Shown piece after piece: positions 22,526 to 30,535 of a DNA stretch of 34,647 bases. Source of the DNA: DAOTVS01 sp034436375 (GTDB lineage Bacteria; Chloroflexota; Anaerolineae; SpSt-313); contig DAOTVS010000052.1 in the NCBI GenBank assembly GCA_034436375.1, positions 1-34,647 on the forward strand, in the 5' to 3' direction. The notes under the pieces were generated by a model. That model was not told the origin of the DNA. It worked only from the letters and a program-made list of their open reading frames with translations, and ran no database searches. How positions within the stretch are numbered: the first letter of the stretch is position 1; each line of letters begins with the position of its first letter. A program made the position numbers and the translations under genes.

Positions 22526-24744
22526 GGCGGTCTAGCGGAGGCGCTCGCCCTCTCGTGATACGTGCGCAACGCGCTGAGGGCGACGGCGGCCTGGCAGGGC
22601 AGCCGCCCCTTGCCGATGTTCCAGGTGAGGATGAGGTCCTTGCGGGCGCGGGTGATGCCGACGTAGAGCAAGCGCAGGCGCTCGGCGATGTAATCGTGGC
22701 GGGCAGCCAGCGAGGCCTCGCCCTCGGCATAGGGCTCGCCGCTGATGAGGGCGTCGAGCTGAGCCAGGATCTCGGCGGTGGGGTTGAACCCCTCGCGCAT
22801 GTACCAGGGCTCGCCGCGGTAGGTGTCGTGCTCGCCGCCGGCGGGATAGTCGTAGTTGTTCACGGCCGTAAGGTAGACGCGGTCCCACTCCAGCCCCTTG
22901 GCTTTGTGCATGGTGGCGATCACGACCTCGCCCTGGTGCGCCGTGGGGTCAAAGGCGTTGTCATCCTCGCCGATGGCGTTGAACTTGCGCCGCGGGTTGG
23001 TGGCGATCTCGCGCAGCTCGTGCACCAGCTCGGGCAGGCGCCACTCGGGGTTGTCGTCGGCGTACCCGCGCAGGACGACGGCGAACTGGTGGGCCAGGGC
23101 GAGCTCAGCCGGGGCGCTGAAGAGGTCCTGGGCGACCGTCAGCACCAGCTGGTCCACCGGCAGCAGAGCGGCCCGCTGCCAGCGCTGGGCATCGGCGCGG
23201 AAGGCGGCCAGCGCCTGCCGGCTGGCGGGGTCAGCGGGGCCCTGCTGGAGGTAATCCTCCTCATGCGGCCAGAGGAAGGCCTGCGGCTCGCGGCAGCGGC
23301 CGATAAAGCGCGCCGCGAGCGACTCGCCTCCAGCGCGCTCATCGTGGGCGCGTTCCCAGGCAATGAAGGCACGTCGCAGGGCGTTGCGGTCCTCCGGCTG
23401 CGCCACCAGCGAGAGGACGTCGCTCAGGATCCCGGCCGCATCGCGGGTGGAGCTGGTAACATTGAGCAGCTCCACACAGGGCAGGCCCTTTTGTTGCAGG
23501 GCCGCAGAGAACTTGCCACCGCGGGCGTTATCGGGCACGAGGACGGCTACCGTCTCCTCCGGGTGCTCGGGCAGCCAGCGCGCCAGCGAGGTGACGATAG
23601 CGTCCACTTCCTTTTCGGGGCTGAGCGGAGAATCAAAGACAAAGATCTCGCAGCGGTCCGCGGGGTTGGGCTGCGGGTCATCGGGCGCCGTCGGGTGGAT
23701 GTGCTGGCGGCGGAACGCGGCGCGCGCCGCGGGCAGGGGGTGCGCATCCACGGTCCAATCGACCAGGGCGTTGGCCAGCTCAATGATGCCCAGCGCCGAG
23801 CGGCCCGACTGGTCCAGCTCCACCGGCGTCACTTCAGGCCGCTCCAAAAAGCCGCGCAGCAGGGCCGGGTTGGCCGTGGTAAAAGTCTGGTAGACGGCCT
23901 GGTTGGGGTCGCCCACACGCACCCAGTTGCCGCCGGGGCCGGCCAGCATCTCCAGCAGGTCCTGCTGCAGGGCGCTGGAATCCTGGGCCTCATCCTCCAG
24001 GATAAAGGGCCAGCGACGGCGCAGGCGGGCGCAGTAATCGGGGTCCTGGCGCAGGGCGTCGATGGCATAGCCCACCAGGTCGGCGAAATCCACCGCGCCA
24101 CGGTAGCTCAGGGAGCGCTGGTAATCGGCATAGACCTCGGTGGCCAGGCGAGCCAGGGCAAACTCGGGCCCGCAAAGGGAGAGGCGGCTGAGCAGCATCT
24201 CGGGGCGCTGGCGGCGGTCCTTGGCGCGGGCGACAAAGGCCCCCACCATCTCGCGGCAATCGTCGGGCCAGCGGTCGGTGCGCGCCCGCACCAGGCTGGG
24301 GCCTTCCAGACCCTCGCGCAGCAAGGCATCCAGGAAATCGGGGTGGGTGCGCAGCCAGGTCATGGTGGCATCGTCCAGCACCTGCCCGGCGGCGCGCTCG
24401 TCGATGATGGAGAAATCGTCGGCCAGCCCCACCAGGCCGGGGCGCTCGCGCACAATGTCGTGGGCCAGGCCGTGCAGCGTGCGCACGCGATAGCCCGAGT
24501 TGGGCGGCAAGCCTCGCTCCTTGAGCTCGCGGGCGATGCGCGCAGAAAAGTTCCCCACCGCCGAGTTGACCAGGGTGACAATGAGCACTTCCTGGTTCTC
24601 GTCAATGTGCCGGGCGACCAGGTCAGCGGCCAGGGCAGAGAGGGTCTGCGTCTTGCCGGAGCCGGGCACGGCGGCCACGCCCAGGTAGCCACCGCGCTCC
24701 TGGTACTTGAGCACCTGGCGCTGACCAGGGCGAGGCCTAAACAT
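22513..24744 (-). CDS. UvrD/PcrA-family DNA helicase (catalytic partner)
   Basis: A 743-residue superfamily 1A helicase with intact motifs. Q8 lies in RPGQRQVLKY, Walker A is AVPGSGKTQT (K31) and Walker B is ILEDEAQDSS. Motif III is VGDPNQAVYQ, motif V is ATMHKAKGLEWDRVY and motif VI is RLLYVGITRARKD. No C-terminal nuclease motif (GxxDRxD-K) is visible. The start at 24744 is chosen because homology begins at MFRPRPGQRQVL; the longer frame runs back into the upstream gene. It overlaps that gene by 8 nt, so the two are co-translated. A role in DNA repair or end processing is inferred. Confidence 0.88.
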   Translation of the reverse strand: MFRPRPGQRQVLKYQERGGYLGVAAVPGSGKTQTLSALAADLVARHIDENQEVLIVTLVNSAVGNFSARIARELKERGLPPNSGYRVRTLHGLAHDIVRERPGLVGLADDFSIIDERAAGQVLDDATMTWLRTHPDFLDALLREGLEGPSLVRARTDRWPDDCREMVGAFVARAKDRRQRPEMLLSRLSLCGPEFALARLATEVYADYQRSLSYRGAVDFADLVGYAIDALRQDPDYCARLRRRWPFILEDEAQDSSALQQDLLEMLAGPGGNWVRVGDPNQAVYQTFTTANPALLRGFLERPEVTPVELDQSGRSALGIIELANALVDWTVDAHPLPAARAAFRRQHIHPTAPDDPQPNPADRCEIFVFDSPLSPEKEVDAIVTSLARWLPEHPEETVAVLVPDNARGGKFSAALQQKGLPCVELLNVTSSTRDAAGILSDVLSLVAQPEDRNALRRAFIAWERAHDERAGGESLAARFIGRCREPQAFLWPHEEDYLQQGPADPASRQALAAFRADAQRWQRAALLPVDQLVLTVAQDLFSAPAELALAHQFAVVLRGYADDNPEWRLPELVHELREIATNPRRKFNAIGEDDNAFDPTAHQGEVVIATMHKAKGLEWDRVYLTAVNNYDYPAGGEHDTYRGEPWYMREGFNPTAEILAQLDALISGEPYAEGEASLAARHDYIAERLRLLYVGITRARKDLILTWNIGKGRLPCQAAVALSALRTYHERASASARPPGQV

Positions 24745-26899
24745 GGCCAGCCTCCGCTTCCATGCGGGCCACGCGGCGCAGCGTGCGGAATATGACCTGT
24801 TGCAGTGGGCCATGTTCCTCGAACCCGCGTTCATTATAGGTAGAGTCGGCCAGGTAGATGCGGCGCCGACAACGGCGGATGAGCCCCACCGCCAGGCGGT
24901 AGAGCATCTCGCGGTTGGCCAGGTCCTCGTCGGCGTCGGTCCAGGGCCTGCCCACAGGCCAGCGGCGGGTGAGGACGTAGGGGTGCGTCAGGGGCTGGTA
25001 GAGTCGCCGTCCCCAATTGCTGCTGGAGAGGTCGAGCCAGAACTGCACCTCGACCGGCCGGCTGCCCATGACAAAGGTGTAGGCCGGCGCCAGGAGCACC
25101 GCTTCGGGCTGCAACTCATCGGCCGGGGGCAGCACCTGTGCGGCGATGACCCCCTGCTCAACCAGGCTGATGAACGAGGCGGCGGGCGCCAGCTCGTCGC
25201 CATCCCCAACCGTCTGGCGGAAGCGGCGTGCCGATTCGATCAGGTGGGCGGCGGCAGCGGCCGAGTCGCGGTGGCGCGCAAAGATATATCCGGGCTGTGA
25301 GAGCACATCCTCGAACAGGCGCGCCCAGAAATGGTCCAGCGGCAGGGTCGGGCCTTCGGCATAGGCGGCCAGCCAGCGGCGCAGGACCTCGTAGCGGTTG
25401 CCCAGCAGGTAGCTCACTCGCATCTGCTCCTCGGGGCGCACGCGCTCAAAGCTCGTGAGCGCTACCCCGTCGCCCGTGGTGCGGTAGACGATGGCCGTCA
25501 GGTGCCAGGCGCGCACCAGGTCCATCTCGGCGATGGCGGCGACGAGGGCATGGGCCACATCCACCCGGCTGGGGGGCAGGTTCCAGGCCGGGTGCGCCAG
25601 GCGGGCCAGGGTCAGCAGGCAACGGGTGGCGGGCTCGTCGCGCAGGGCACGGGAGGGGCGCTGGGAATAGCTGGCGAGCCCCACAGGCAAAGCCTGCTTT
25701 GCCGCTTCGCGCTCCAGGGCGGTGATCAGGGCAAAGCGCAGGGCATCGCCCATAAAGGGAGCCAGCACGGCGATCTCACCGGCCGGCACGCCCTCCTGCG
25801 CCACCAGACGGACGATCTCTGAGGCTACCAACTTGATCGTCTCTGTCTGGAAATTCTCATGCAGCAACACAAGGGCCGGGCGCGGGTCTCCCGGGGGGTC
25901 GGCGGCGCTCAGGCCGAGGCTGCGAGAGAGGCCACTCGCCAGAGCGTTGAGGGGTGCAGGGGTGACCAGCGAGTCGCCCCAGCGCACGTGAGCGGCGCAG
26001 CGCTCGCGCAGGGCCAGGGCGCTCTGCGGGTCGGCGCCCAGGTAGGTGCGCAGGCCCCCGTCCTCGTCGTAGAGCAGCCAGGCCGAATCGAGCCCGGGGA
26101 GCCAGTCGGCCAGCAGGTCGTGGGTGAGGGGCACATCCTCTTCCAGGTTATCGGCCACCAGGTGCCGGTAGCGCTCACGCAGGGCCAGCGCAGCCTGGGG
26201 CAGCGAGAGTACATAACGGCTGAAAAGCTCGATCTGCAGAGAAAAGTCAAGCAGGTTGTGCGCCAGGCAAAAGCGGCGGAATTCCTCCGCGCAGGCCTGC
26301 ACCTCGCGATAGACTGTGCGGCGCGCCGACTCGCCGCTCCAGGCGGCGCTCAGGCGCTCGCCGATCTCCGTATAGGGAAAGCGGGCGATGGCGGCCTTGT
26401 TGAGGTTATCCAGCACCTGGCTGATCAGGCGTTGGCGCGAGAGGGTGACATCGCCAAAAGCGCCGCGCTGCACATAGGGCGCGATCAGGCGGTCCATGTA
26501 ATACTGAGCCGTCTCCAGGGTGAGAAAGAGGGGCGGTTCTTCCGGGTGAGCAAAGCCGGCTGGCCCGGCGATGAGTGGCCAGTAAAGCTCCACCGCACGC
26601 TGCGCCAGGCCGCCGATGGTCAACACATCCACCTGCGCGCCGGCCGGGGCCAGGGGCGAGCGCAGCACGTCGAGGTAGGGCCGGGCCAGCGTGCGTTGAG
26701 GCGCCAGCACCAGGATGGAGTCGGCCGGCACACCCTCGGCCAGCAGGCGTAACGTGTGGACCACACCAGCGGTCGTCTTGCCGCTGCCAGCAGGGCCGGA
26801 TAGGAAAAGAGTGGACGCCGAGGCCGGCGCTGAGACAAGCGCCTGCACCCGGTCCGCCAGCGGATCGGGGAGGAGACCCGGGCCAGGTTGGGTGTGCAT
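24737..26899 (-). CDS. UvrD-like helicase partner with degenerate motifs
   Basis: A 720-residue protein. Walker A SGPAGSGKTT (K41) is intact, followed by SILVLAPQRTLARPY (motif Ia-like). The Walker B position reads HLVADNLEEDVP instead of DExQ, and the motif III-like region is WLLYDEDGGLRTYLGADP. The motif VI region is degenerate (RRCRRRIYLADSTYNERG). The lack of DExQ suggests weak or no ATP hydrolysis and a structural or loading role, as in AddB or RecC-type subunits. It is the first gene of a two-gene operon with a complete UvrD-family helicase. No nuclease domain or Cys cluster is visible. Function is inferred from pairing. Confidence 0.75.
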   Translation of the reverse strand: MHTQPGPGLLPDPLADRVQALVSAPASASTLFLSGPAGSGKTTAGVVHTLRLLAEGVPADSILVLAPQRTLARPYLDVLRSPLAPAGAQVDVLTIGGLAQRAVELYWPLIAGPAGFAHPEEPPLFLTLETAQYYMDRLIAPYVQRGAFGDVTLSRQRLISQVLDNLNKAAIARFPYTEIGERLSAAWSGESARRTVYREVQACAEEFRRFCLAHNLLDFSLQIELFSRYVLSLPQAALALRERYRHLVADNLEEDVPLTHDLLADWLPGLDSAWLLYDEDGGLRTYLGADPQSALALRERCAAHVRWGDSLVTPAPLNALASGLSRSLGLSAADPPGDPRPALVLLHENFQTETIKLVASEIVRLVAQEGVPAGEIAVLAPFMGDALRFALITALEREAAKQALPVGLASYSQRPSRALRDEPATRCLLTLARLAHPAWNLPPSRVDVAHALVAAIAEMDLVRAWHLTAIVYRTTGDGVALTSFERVRPEEQMRVSYLLGNRYEVLRRWLAAYAEGPTLPLDHFWARLFEDVLSQPGYIFARHRDSAAAAAHLIESARRFRQTVGDGDELAPAASFISLVEQGVIAAQVLPPADELQPEAVLLAPAYTFVMGSRPVEVQFWLDLSSSNWGRRLYQPLTHPYVLTRRWPVGRPWTDADEDLANREMLYRLAVGLIRRCRRRIYLADSTYNERGFEEHGPLQQVIFRTLRRVARMEAEAGHV

Positions 26900-26932
26900 A
26901 GCAGGCCTGCCTCTTGGTGTAATGATGACCGT

Positions 26933-26960
26933 ATTATATGCGCAAAGTGTATAATGTGAA
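26933..26960 (-). promoter_or_regulatory. Promoter of the helicase operon
   Basis: On the minus strand, TTCACA (26955-26960) and a perfect TATAAT (26933-26938) are 16 bp apart. Transcription would start near 26926, about 27 nt before the ATG. The -35 box is 2 bp from the palindrome at 26962. Confidence 0.65.
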
Positions 26961-26961
26961 A

Positions 26962-27044
26962 CGCAAATTAAAGTAAGGCATGCAGCAGAGCGCCCGGCGC
27001 CAAAAGCGCCGGGCGCTCTGCTGCATGCCTTACTTTAATTTGCG
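26962..27044. terminator. 83-bp hairpin: two perfect 39-bp arms, 5-nt loop
   Basis: Arms 26962-27000 and 27006-27044 are perfect reverse complements with loop CAAAA. The right arm contains the last five codons, including the TAA, of the nitroreductase gene, so the left arm is an inverted copy of that gene end. It separates the nitroreductase from the helicase promoter and likely ends the nitroreductase transcript. Confidence 0.85.
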
Positions 27045-27542
27045 GCCCCAGAGATCTGCCGAGAATACTTCATCCCACCCCTTACGCGCACGGGCAGCGG
27101 GCCACTCGCCCGCAGGTACACCCAGAGGGGTACAGGCGACGACCTCAGCCTCGGCAGGGATGCCGCACACGGCTTTGACTTTCTGCTGGTCAAAGGCGCC
27201 GACCCAGCAGGTGCCGTAGCCCAGGCTGCGCGCAGCCACAACCATGTTCTCCAGGGCGATGGCCACATCCACCTTGTACCACTTGGCGCTCACCTGCGGC
27301 AGGCCGACCGCCACAATGATATGGGAGGCCTGGGCCATCCACATCTGGCCGTTGCAGGCCTCGGCCACGCGCTCCTTTTGCGCCGGGTCGCTCACCACCA
27401 CGAAATGCCACGACTGGCGGTTCGCTGCCGAGGGCGCTTGCCGCCCCGCCTCCAGAATCTGGTACAGGTACTCCGGGGGAATCTCCTCTGGCCGGTACTG
27501 GCGCACGCTGCGCCGTGCCAATATTGCTTGCAAGGTGTCCAT
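27030..27542 (-). CDS. Nitroreductase-family protein
   Basis: A 170-residue flavin-dependent oxidoreductase of the NfsA/FRP fold. RRSVRQYRPEEIP (10-22) is the FMN phosphate-binding start, with AGRQAPSAANRQSWHF (32-47) and ALENMVVAARSLGYGTCWVGAF (about 96-117) following. It is short, as in the compact single-domain subgroup, and should form a dimer with FMN at the interface. The physiological substrate is unknown. The start has AAGGAGG 6 nt upstream. The final codons lie in the long palindrome, so the C-terminus may have been reshaped. Confidence 0.9.
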   Translation of the reverse strand: MDTLQAILARRSVRQYRPEEIPPEYLYQILEAGRQAPSAANRQSWHFVVVSDPAQKERVAEACNGQMWMAQASHIIVAVGLPQVSAKWYKVDVAIALENMVVAARSLGYGTCWVGAFDQQKVKAVCGIPAEAEVVACTPLGVPAGEWPAARARKGWDEVFSADLWGRKLK

Positions 27543-27652
27543 GGGTTTCCTCCTTGTGTGTGCGTGATCCGTCGCTCATGACATGGCACCAGCACTGGCC
27601 CGGCCCTCGCCGGGTAGTGGGCTCCGCCTTGGCCGGCCTCAATCGGGGCGGC

Positions 27653-27700
27653 TAGTCGGGGTTTGGCAGCGGCAATACCGGCGCTGCCAAACCCCAACTA
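27653..27700 (-). terminator. 48-bp hairpin after the oxidoreductase operon
   Basis: Arms 27653-27671 and 27682-27700 match at 18 of 19 positions with a 10-nt loop. It lies 27 bp after the stop of the HExxH gene, before the nitroreductase gene. The rest of the spacer 27543-27727 has no ORF or recognisable promoter. Confidence 0.7.
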
Positions 27701-27727
27701 CCCCCAAAGGCTCACGCCGGGTGCACG

Positions 27728-28219
27728 CTACGCTTGAAGCCCGGCAATTTCCCACAACGGCGGCAGCCAGGCATACTGGATATAGTATTCCTCCGCTCGT
27801 ACAGCCTGCACCTCGTACGGGTTGTGTTCCCAGTTGTACAGGCCGCTGCGCAGATAGCGCCAGGGGTAGCGGAGCCCCTCCCGGCGGTACTGCAGCACGT
27901 GCACATATTCGTGTAGCAGCCGCGGCCGGTTATCCCGGTCTTCGGGCAGGATGGCGATGACGTTGCCCCACGTCCAGCCGCCAGTATTGGGCGGCAGCGT
28001 GCCGTGTGGAAAGCTACGCACATAGGCCACCCGGGTGCCATCGGGGCCGGGCTCCGCATGGCCGAGGACCAGCGCCCGGCCGATCAGGCTGAGCAGAATC
28101 GCCCCCGGCCCCCCGCGCCGGCCCACCTGGCGCAGGAGGTCCGGGCCGAGCACGGTAAGCAACTCGCCGTAGATGCGGCGCTGCTCGTCCGTCCAGGCAG
28201 GGGGACGGCCGCTCATCAT
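27728..28219 (-). CDS. Small HExxH (zincin-like) protein
   Basis: A 163-residue protein. RLLHEYVHVLQYRREG at about 100-115 has the HExxH zinc motif (HEYVH). A downstream NPYEVQAVRAEE at about 133-144 could give the third ligand (Glu), the pattern of DUF4157-like zincins. There is no signal peptide or membrane helix, so it is likely cytoplasmic. It overlaps the preceding Gfo/Idh/MocA gene by 4 nt (ATGA), which makes it the third gene of that operon. Whether it is a protease or a binding-only domain is unknown. Confidence 0.6.
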   Translation of the reverse strand: MMSGRPPAWTDEQRRIYGELLTVLGPDLLRQVGRRGGPGAILLSLIGRALVLGHAEPGPDGTRVAYVRSFPHGTLPPNTGGWTWGNVIAILPEDRDNRPRLLHEYVHVLQYRREGLRYPWRYLRSGLYNWEHNPYEVQAVRAEEYYIQYAWLPPLWEIAGLQA

Positions 28220-29136
28220 CCGGGGTATCGGGCTCGTCGGTAGCCCTCGGCAAAGGTGCGGCCGTCATAGCCGGGGTCATCCGACCGCAGCTCCGAGAGG
28301 GCCACGGCACGGTCGCCCTCCAGCCACGAGCGGCGGGCGGCCAGGGCGCAGAGCTCGGGCTCGATCAGCTCAGCAAAAGGCACCGGCGGCTGCGCAACCT
28401 CACCGGCCAGGTAGGGCAACACGGCCTCCAGCAGGGCCCGATAGAGCCCGCCCGCATCGGCCACATAGTGGGCATAGCCCCGGTCGGTGGCAATAGCGGC
28501 GTGGAAGGGGACCCAGGCCTTGGCCGCTCCCACGACGACGATACCCAGGCGGCCATCCTTCCAGCGCACGAGGGTGCGCCGCTGCGGGCCATCGCCCAGG
28601 TGCTGCACGCTCTGCGCGCCCGGGCCCAGGATGCCGCTCAGCATCGAGTAGGCGTGGATGCCATAGTTGAGCTCATCCACCCCACAGCCACAAAAGACGG
28701 TGTGGGGCACACCCCGCTCCGCCTCTGGTTTGGCCAGCCAGGCGCGCGTTTCGACGCAAAAGCGCAGAGAAGAGCCGCCCGCCAGGCGCGCTCCAGCCTG
28801 CACCCAGCGCTGCATCTGCTCCAGGTCGGCCAGGTTGCCGGCCAGGGGCTTGTCGACCAGCACCGCCTTACCCGCCTCGATGAAAGGGCGCGCCTTGGCC
28901 ACGTGTGTGTCCCAATCGCAGCCGTGGATGATGGCGCAGTCGACCTCGGCCGCCATCTCGGCCAGCGACCCGTACACGCGCGGAATGCCGTGCTCCTGCG
29001 CAAAGCGCTCCGCATAGCCAGCGGGGTGTACCGAGCCTCCGTCCCACACGCCCAGCACGGTGTGGCCCAGCTCGCGCTCGATGGGCACCCAGGCTGCCGG
29101 GTGCGAAGTATCCAGGTCGACAATACCGATCCTCAT
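28216..29136 (-). CDS. Gfo/Idh/MocA-family oxidoreductase, second gene of operon
   Basis: A 306-residue NAD(P)-dependent dehydrogenase-like protein. The N-terminal Rossmann strand reads MRIGIVDLDTSHPAAW, which lacks the usual GxGxxG. VDCAIIHGCDWDTHVAKARPFIEAGKAVLVDKPLA at about 65-99 contains the family's conserved EKP-like turn as DKP. The second half is the alpha/beta dimer domain. The altered GxGxxG suggests reduced or different cofactor binding. It overlaps its neighbours by 4 nt on both sides. The likely partner is the canonical oxidoreductase upstream, acting on a sugar or cyclitol. Confidence 0.8.
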   Translation of the reverse strand: MRIGIVDLDTSHPAAWVPIERELGHTVLGVWDGGSVHPAGYAERFAQEHGIPRVYGSLAEMAAEVDCAIIHGCDWDTHVAKARPFIEAGKAVLVDKPLAGNLADLEQMQRWVQAGARLAGGSSLRFCVETRAWLAKPEAERGVPHTVFCGCGVDELNYGIHAYSMLSGILGPGAQSVQHLGDGPQRRTLVRWKDGRLGIVVVGAAKAWVPFHAAIATDRGYAHYVADAGGLYRALLEAVLPYLAGEVAQPPVPFAELIEPELCALAARRSWLEGDRAVALSELRSDDPGYDGRTFAEGYRRARYPG

Positions 29137-30101
29137 AGCGCTTGTACCTCCCCTGTGCGGATGGCCCGGTCGGCGGCCAGCACAATGCGGGTTGCCTGCA
29201 GACCGTCGGTCGCGGTAAGCGCGGGCGCCCGCCCCTCGCGCAGGGCGCTCACGAACTCTTCATTTTCCAGTTGAAAGCCCTCTTCCTCCGCCCGCTCCTC
29301 CGTCCAGGTGCGCTGGCCGTCGAAAAAGGTCGCCTTGCGCAGGCGGTCGTAGAGCTGCACGCTGCGGCCTGCACCGAACAGCTCGAAGAAGAACTTGCTG
29401 GTAAACTGGCCCATAGCCGCATCGCCCTGGACCCAGGCAGCCGCGCACCCGTTGGCAAAGCGGATCGAGGCAGCGCACTGGTCGATGGAGGGGTGCCCCG
29501 GGTGGGTCATCGTGCCGCCGCTGGCCCAGATGCGCTCCGGCTCGCTGCCGGCAAAGTAACGCAGCAGGTCGGTGGTGTGGCAGCCCTGGCTGTGCACGTT
29601 GGCGCCGCCCTGCACCGGGTCCTGCGCCCAGTTATCATCGGCCCAACGGTTATCCATCATCTGCCCAACCAGCATGAGCGGCTGCGGAATAAAGGTATGC
29701 GCCCGCTGCACCAGGGGATAATAGCGCATCTTGAAGGCGGGCATCAGGGTCACGCCGTAGTGCGCCACGGCCTCGGCGACGGCTTCGCATTCCTCAATTG
29801 TCAGGGCCAGGGGCTTTTCGATCAGGATATGCTTGCCGGCGCGGGCGGCGGCAATGGCGAGGGGCGCATGGGAATCGTGGTGGGTGCAAATATAGACGGC
29901 ATCGATGTGAGGGTCCGCCAGCACGCGGTCGACATTGCCCGTGGCATATTCGCCACCAAACTCGTCAAGCATGGAGCGCGCCGCCGTCTCGATGATATCG
30001 GCATAGGCGGTGAAGCGCGCCCCCGGAATGCGCGACACGCAGCCGGCATGCACCTTGCCCAGCGAGCCGCAGCCGATCAAACCCAGGTTGAGCGTTGACA
30101 C
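29133..30101 (-). CDS. Gfo/Idh/MocA-family oxidoreductase
   Basis: A 322-residue dehydrogenase. LNLGLIGCGSLGKVHAG at about 4-20 has the GxGxxG NAD(P) motif. IDAVYICTHHDSHAPLAIAAARAGKHILIEKPLA at about 64-97 has the conserved EKP catalytic Lys, and GCHTTDLLRYF at about 172-182 has the family's His. The start is GTG at 30101, directly behind AAGGAGGGGACC; the ATG at 30131 has no site. It is the first gene of a three-gene operon with 4-nt overlaps. The substrate is unknown; sugar or inositol oxidation is typical for the family. Confidence 0.9.
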   Translation of the reverse strand: MSTLNLGLIGCGSLGKVHAGCVSRIPGARFTAYADIIETAARSMLDEFGGEYATGNVDRVLADPHIDAVYICTHHDSHAPLAIAAARAGKHILIEKPLALTIEECEAVAEAVAHYGVTLMPAFKMRYYPLVQRAHTFIPQPLMLVGQMMDNRWADDNWAQDPVQGGANVHSQGCHTTDLLRYFAGSEPERIWASGGTMTHPGHPSIDQCAASIRFANGCAAAWVQGDAAMGQFTSKFFFELFGAGRSVQLYDRLRKATFFDGQRTWTEERAEEEGFQLENEEFVSALREGRAPALTATDGLQATRIVLAADRAIRTGEVQAL

Positions 30102-30145
30102 GGTCCCCTCCTTGTGAGGTGACATTACCACAGAGCAACATGCTT

Positions 30146-30174
30146 ATTGTACTGCCTAGTTGCTCTCTTGCCAA
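30146..30174 (-). promoter_or_regulatory. Sigma-70 promoter of the oxidoreductase operon
   Basis: On the minus strand, TTGGCA (30169-30174) and TACAAT (30146-30151) are 17 bp apart, giving a leader of about 40 nt to the GTG at 30101. Confidence 0.75.
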
Positions 30175-30352
30175 GGTCTGCTTCTCAAGCAGCCTTTAGT
30201 ATTTGCTGCAAAGTGGACGTAGTGTCCCTGGCCAGTGACGTAGTGGCGGCCTTTAGCGGGGCGACCGGGTAGTGGCCGGGGTCAATGCGAAGCGGTAAGC
30301 TGGCGTGGACCCAGGCGCTGAAACCGGCACCCCCCTGCGGACGTATAGCGGG

Positions 30353-30358
30353 TATAAT
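30353..30358 (+). promoter_or_regulatory. Candidate -10 box
   Basis: A perfect TATAAT lies 178 bp before the start of the isoprenoid enzyme gene. No -35 match at the right spacing was found, so this is a weak call. Confidence 0.4.
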
Positions 30359-30404
30359 GATGGCATTCCAGCTCGCCGACGGACTTGTGAGGGGATTCAG
30401 GTTC

Positions 30405-30499
30405 GTAGTGAGGGGGAATGTGCGCCGGATGGCGTGAAGCGTATATCAAGCCAGAGAAGCTTGTATTCACGCCATCCGGCGCACATTCTCCCTCACTAC
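30405..30499. repeat. 95-bp inverted repeat in the 5' leader
   Basis: Arms 30405-30438 and 30466-30499 match at 33 of 34 positions (one G/A change) with a 27-nt loop that can form a small inner hairpin. It lies between the candidate promoter and the ribosome site of the isoprenoid gene. Confidence 0.8.
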
Positions 30500-30535
30500 A
30501 AGCCAGGTACCTCGTATCGAAGGGGGACTCTGTCT

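Larger units (their letters stand above)
30175..30535 (+). other. Long leader region of the isoprenoid enzyme gene
   Basis: No gene is supported here. It holds a -10-like TATAAT and then a 95-bp hairpin, described separately. Shorter direct similarities (GACGTAGTG near 30218 and 30238) are probably chance. Confidence 0.4.

Noticed and set aside
22555..24795. Long plus-strand ORF (746 codons) opposite the UvrD-family helicase
   Set aside because: It mirrors the codons of a clearly conserved helicase gene in high-GC DNA; its composition (Gly/Gln/His-rich) has no recognisable domain.
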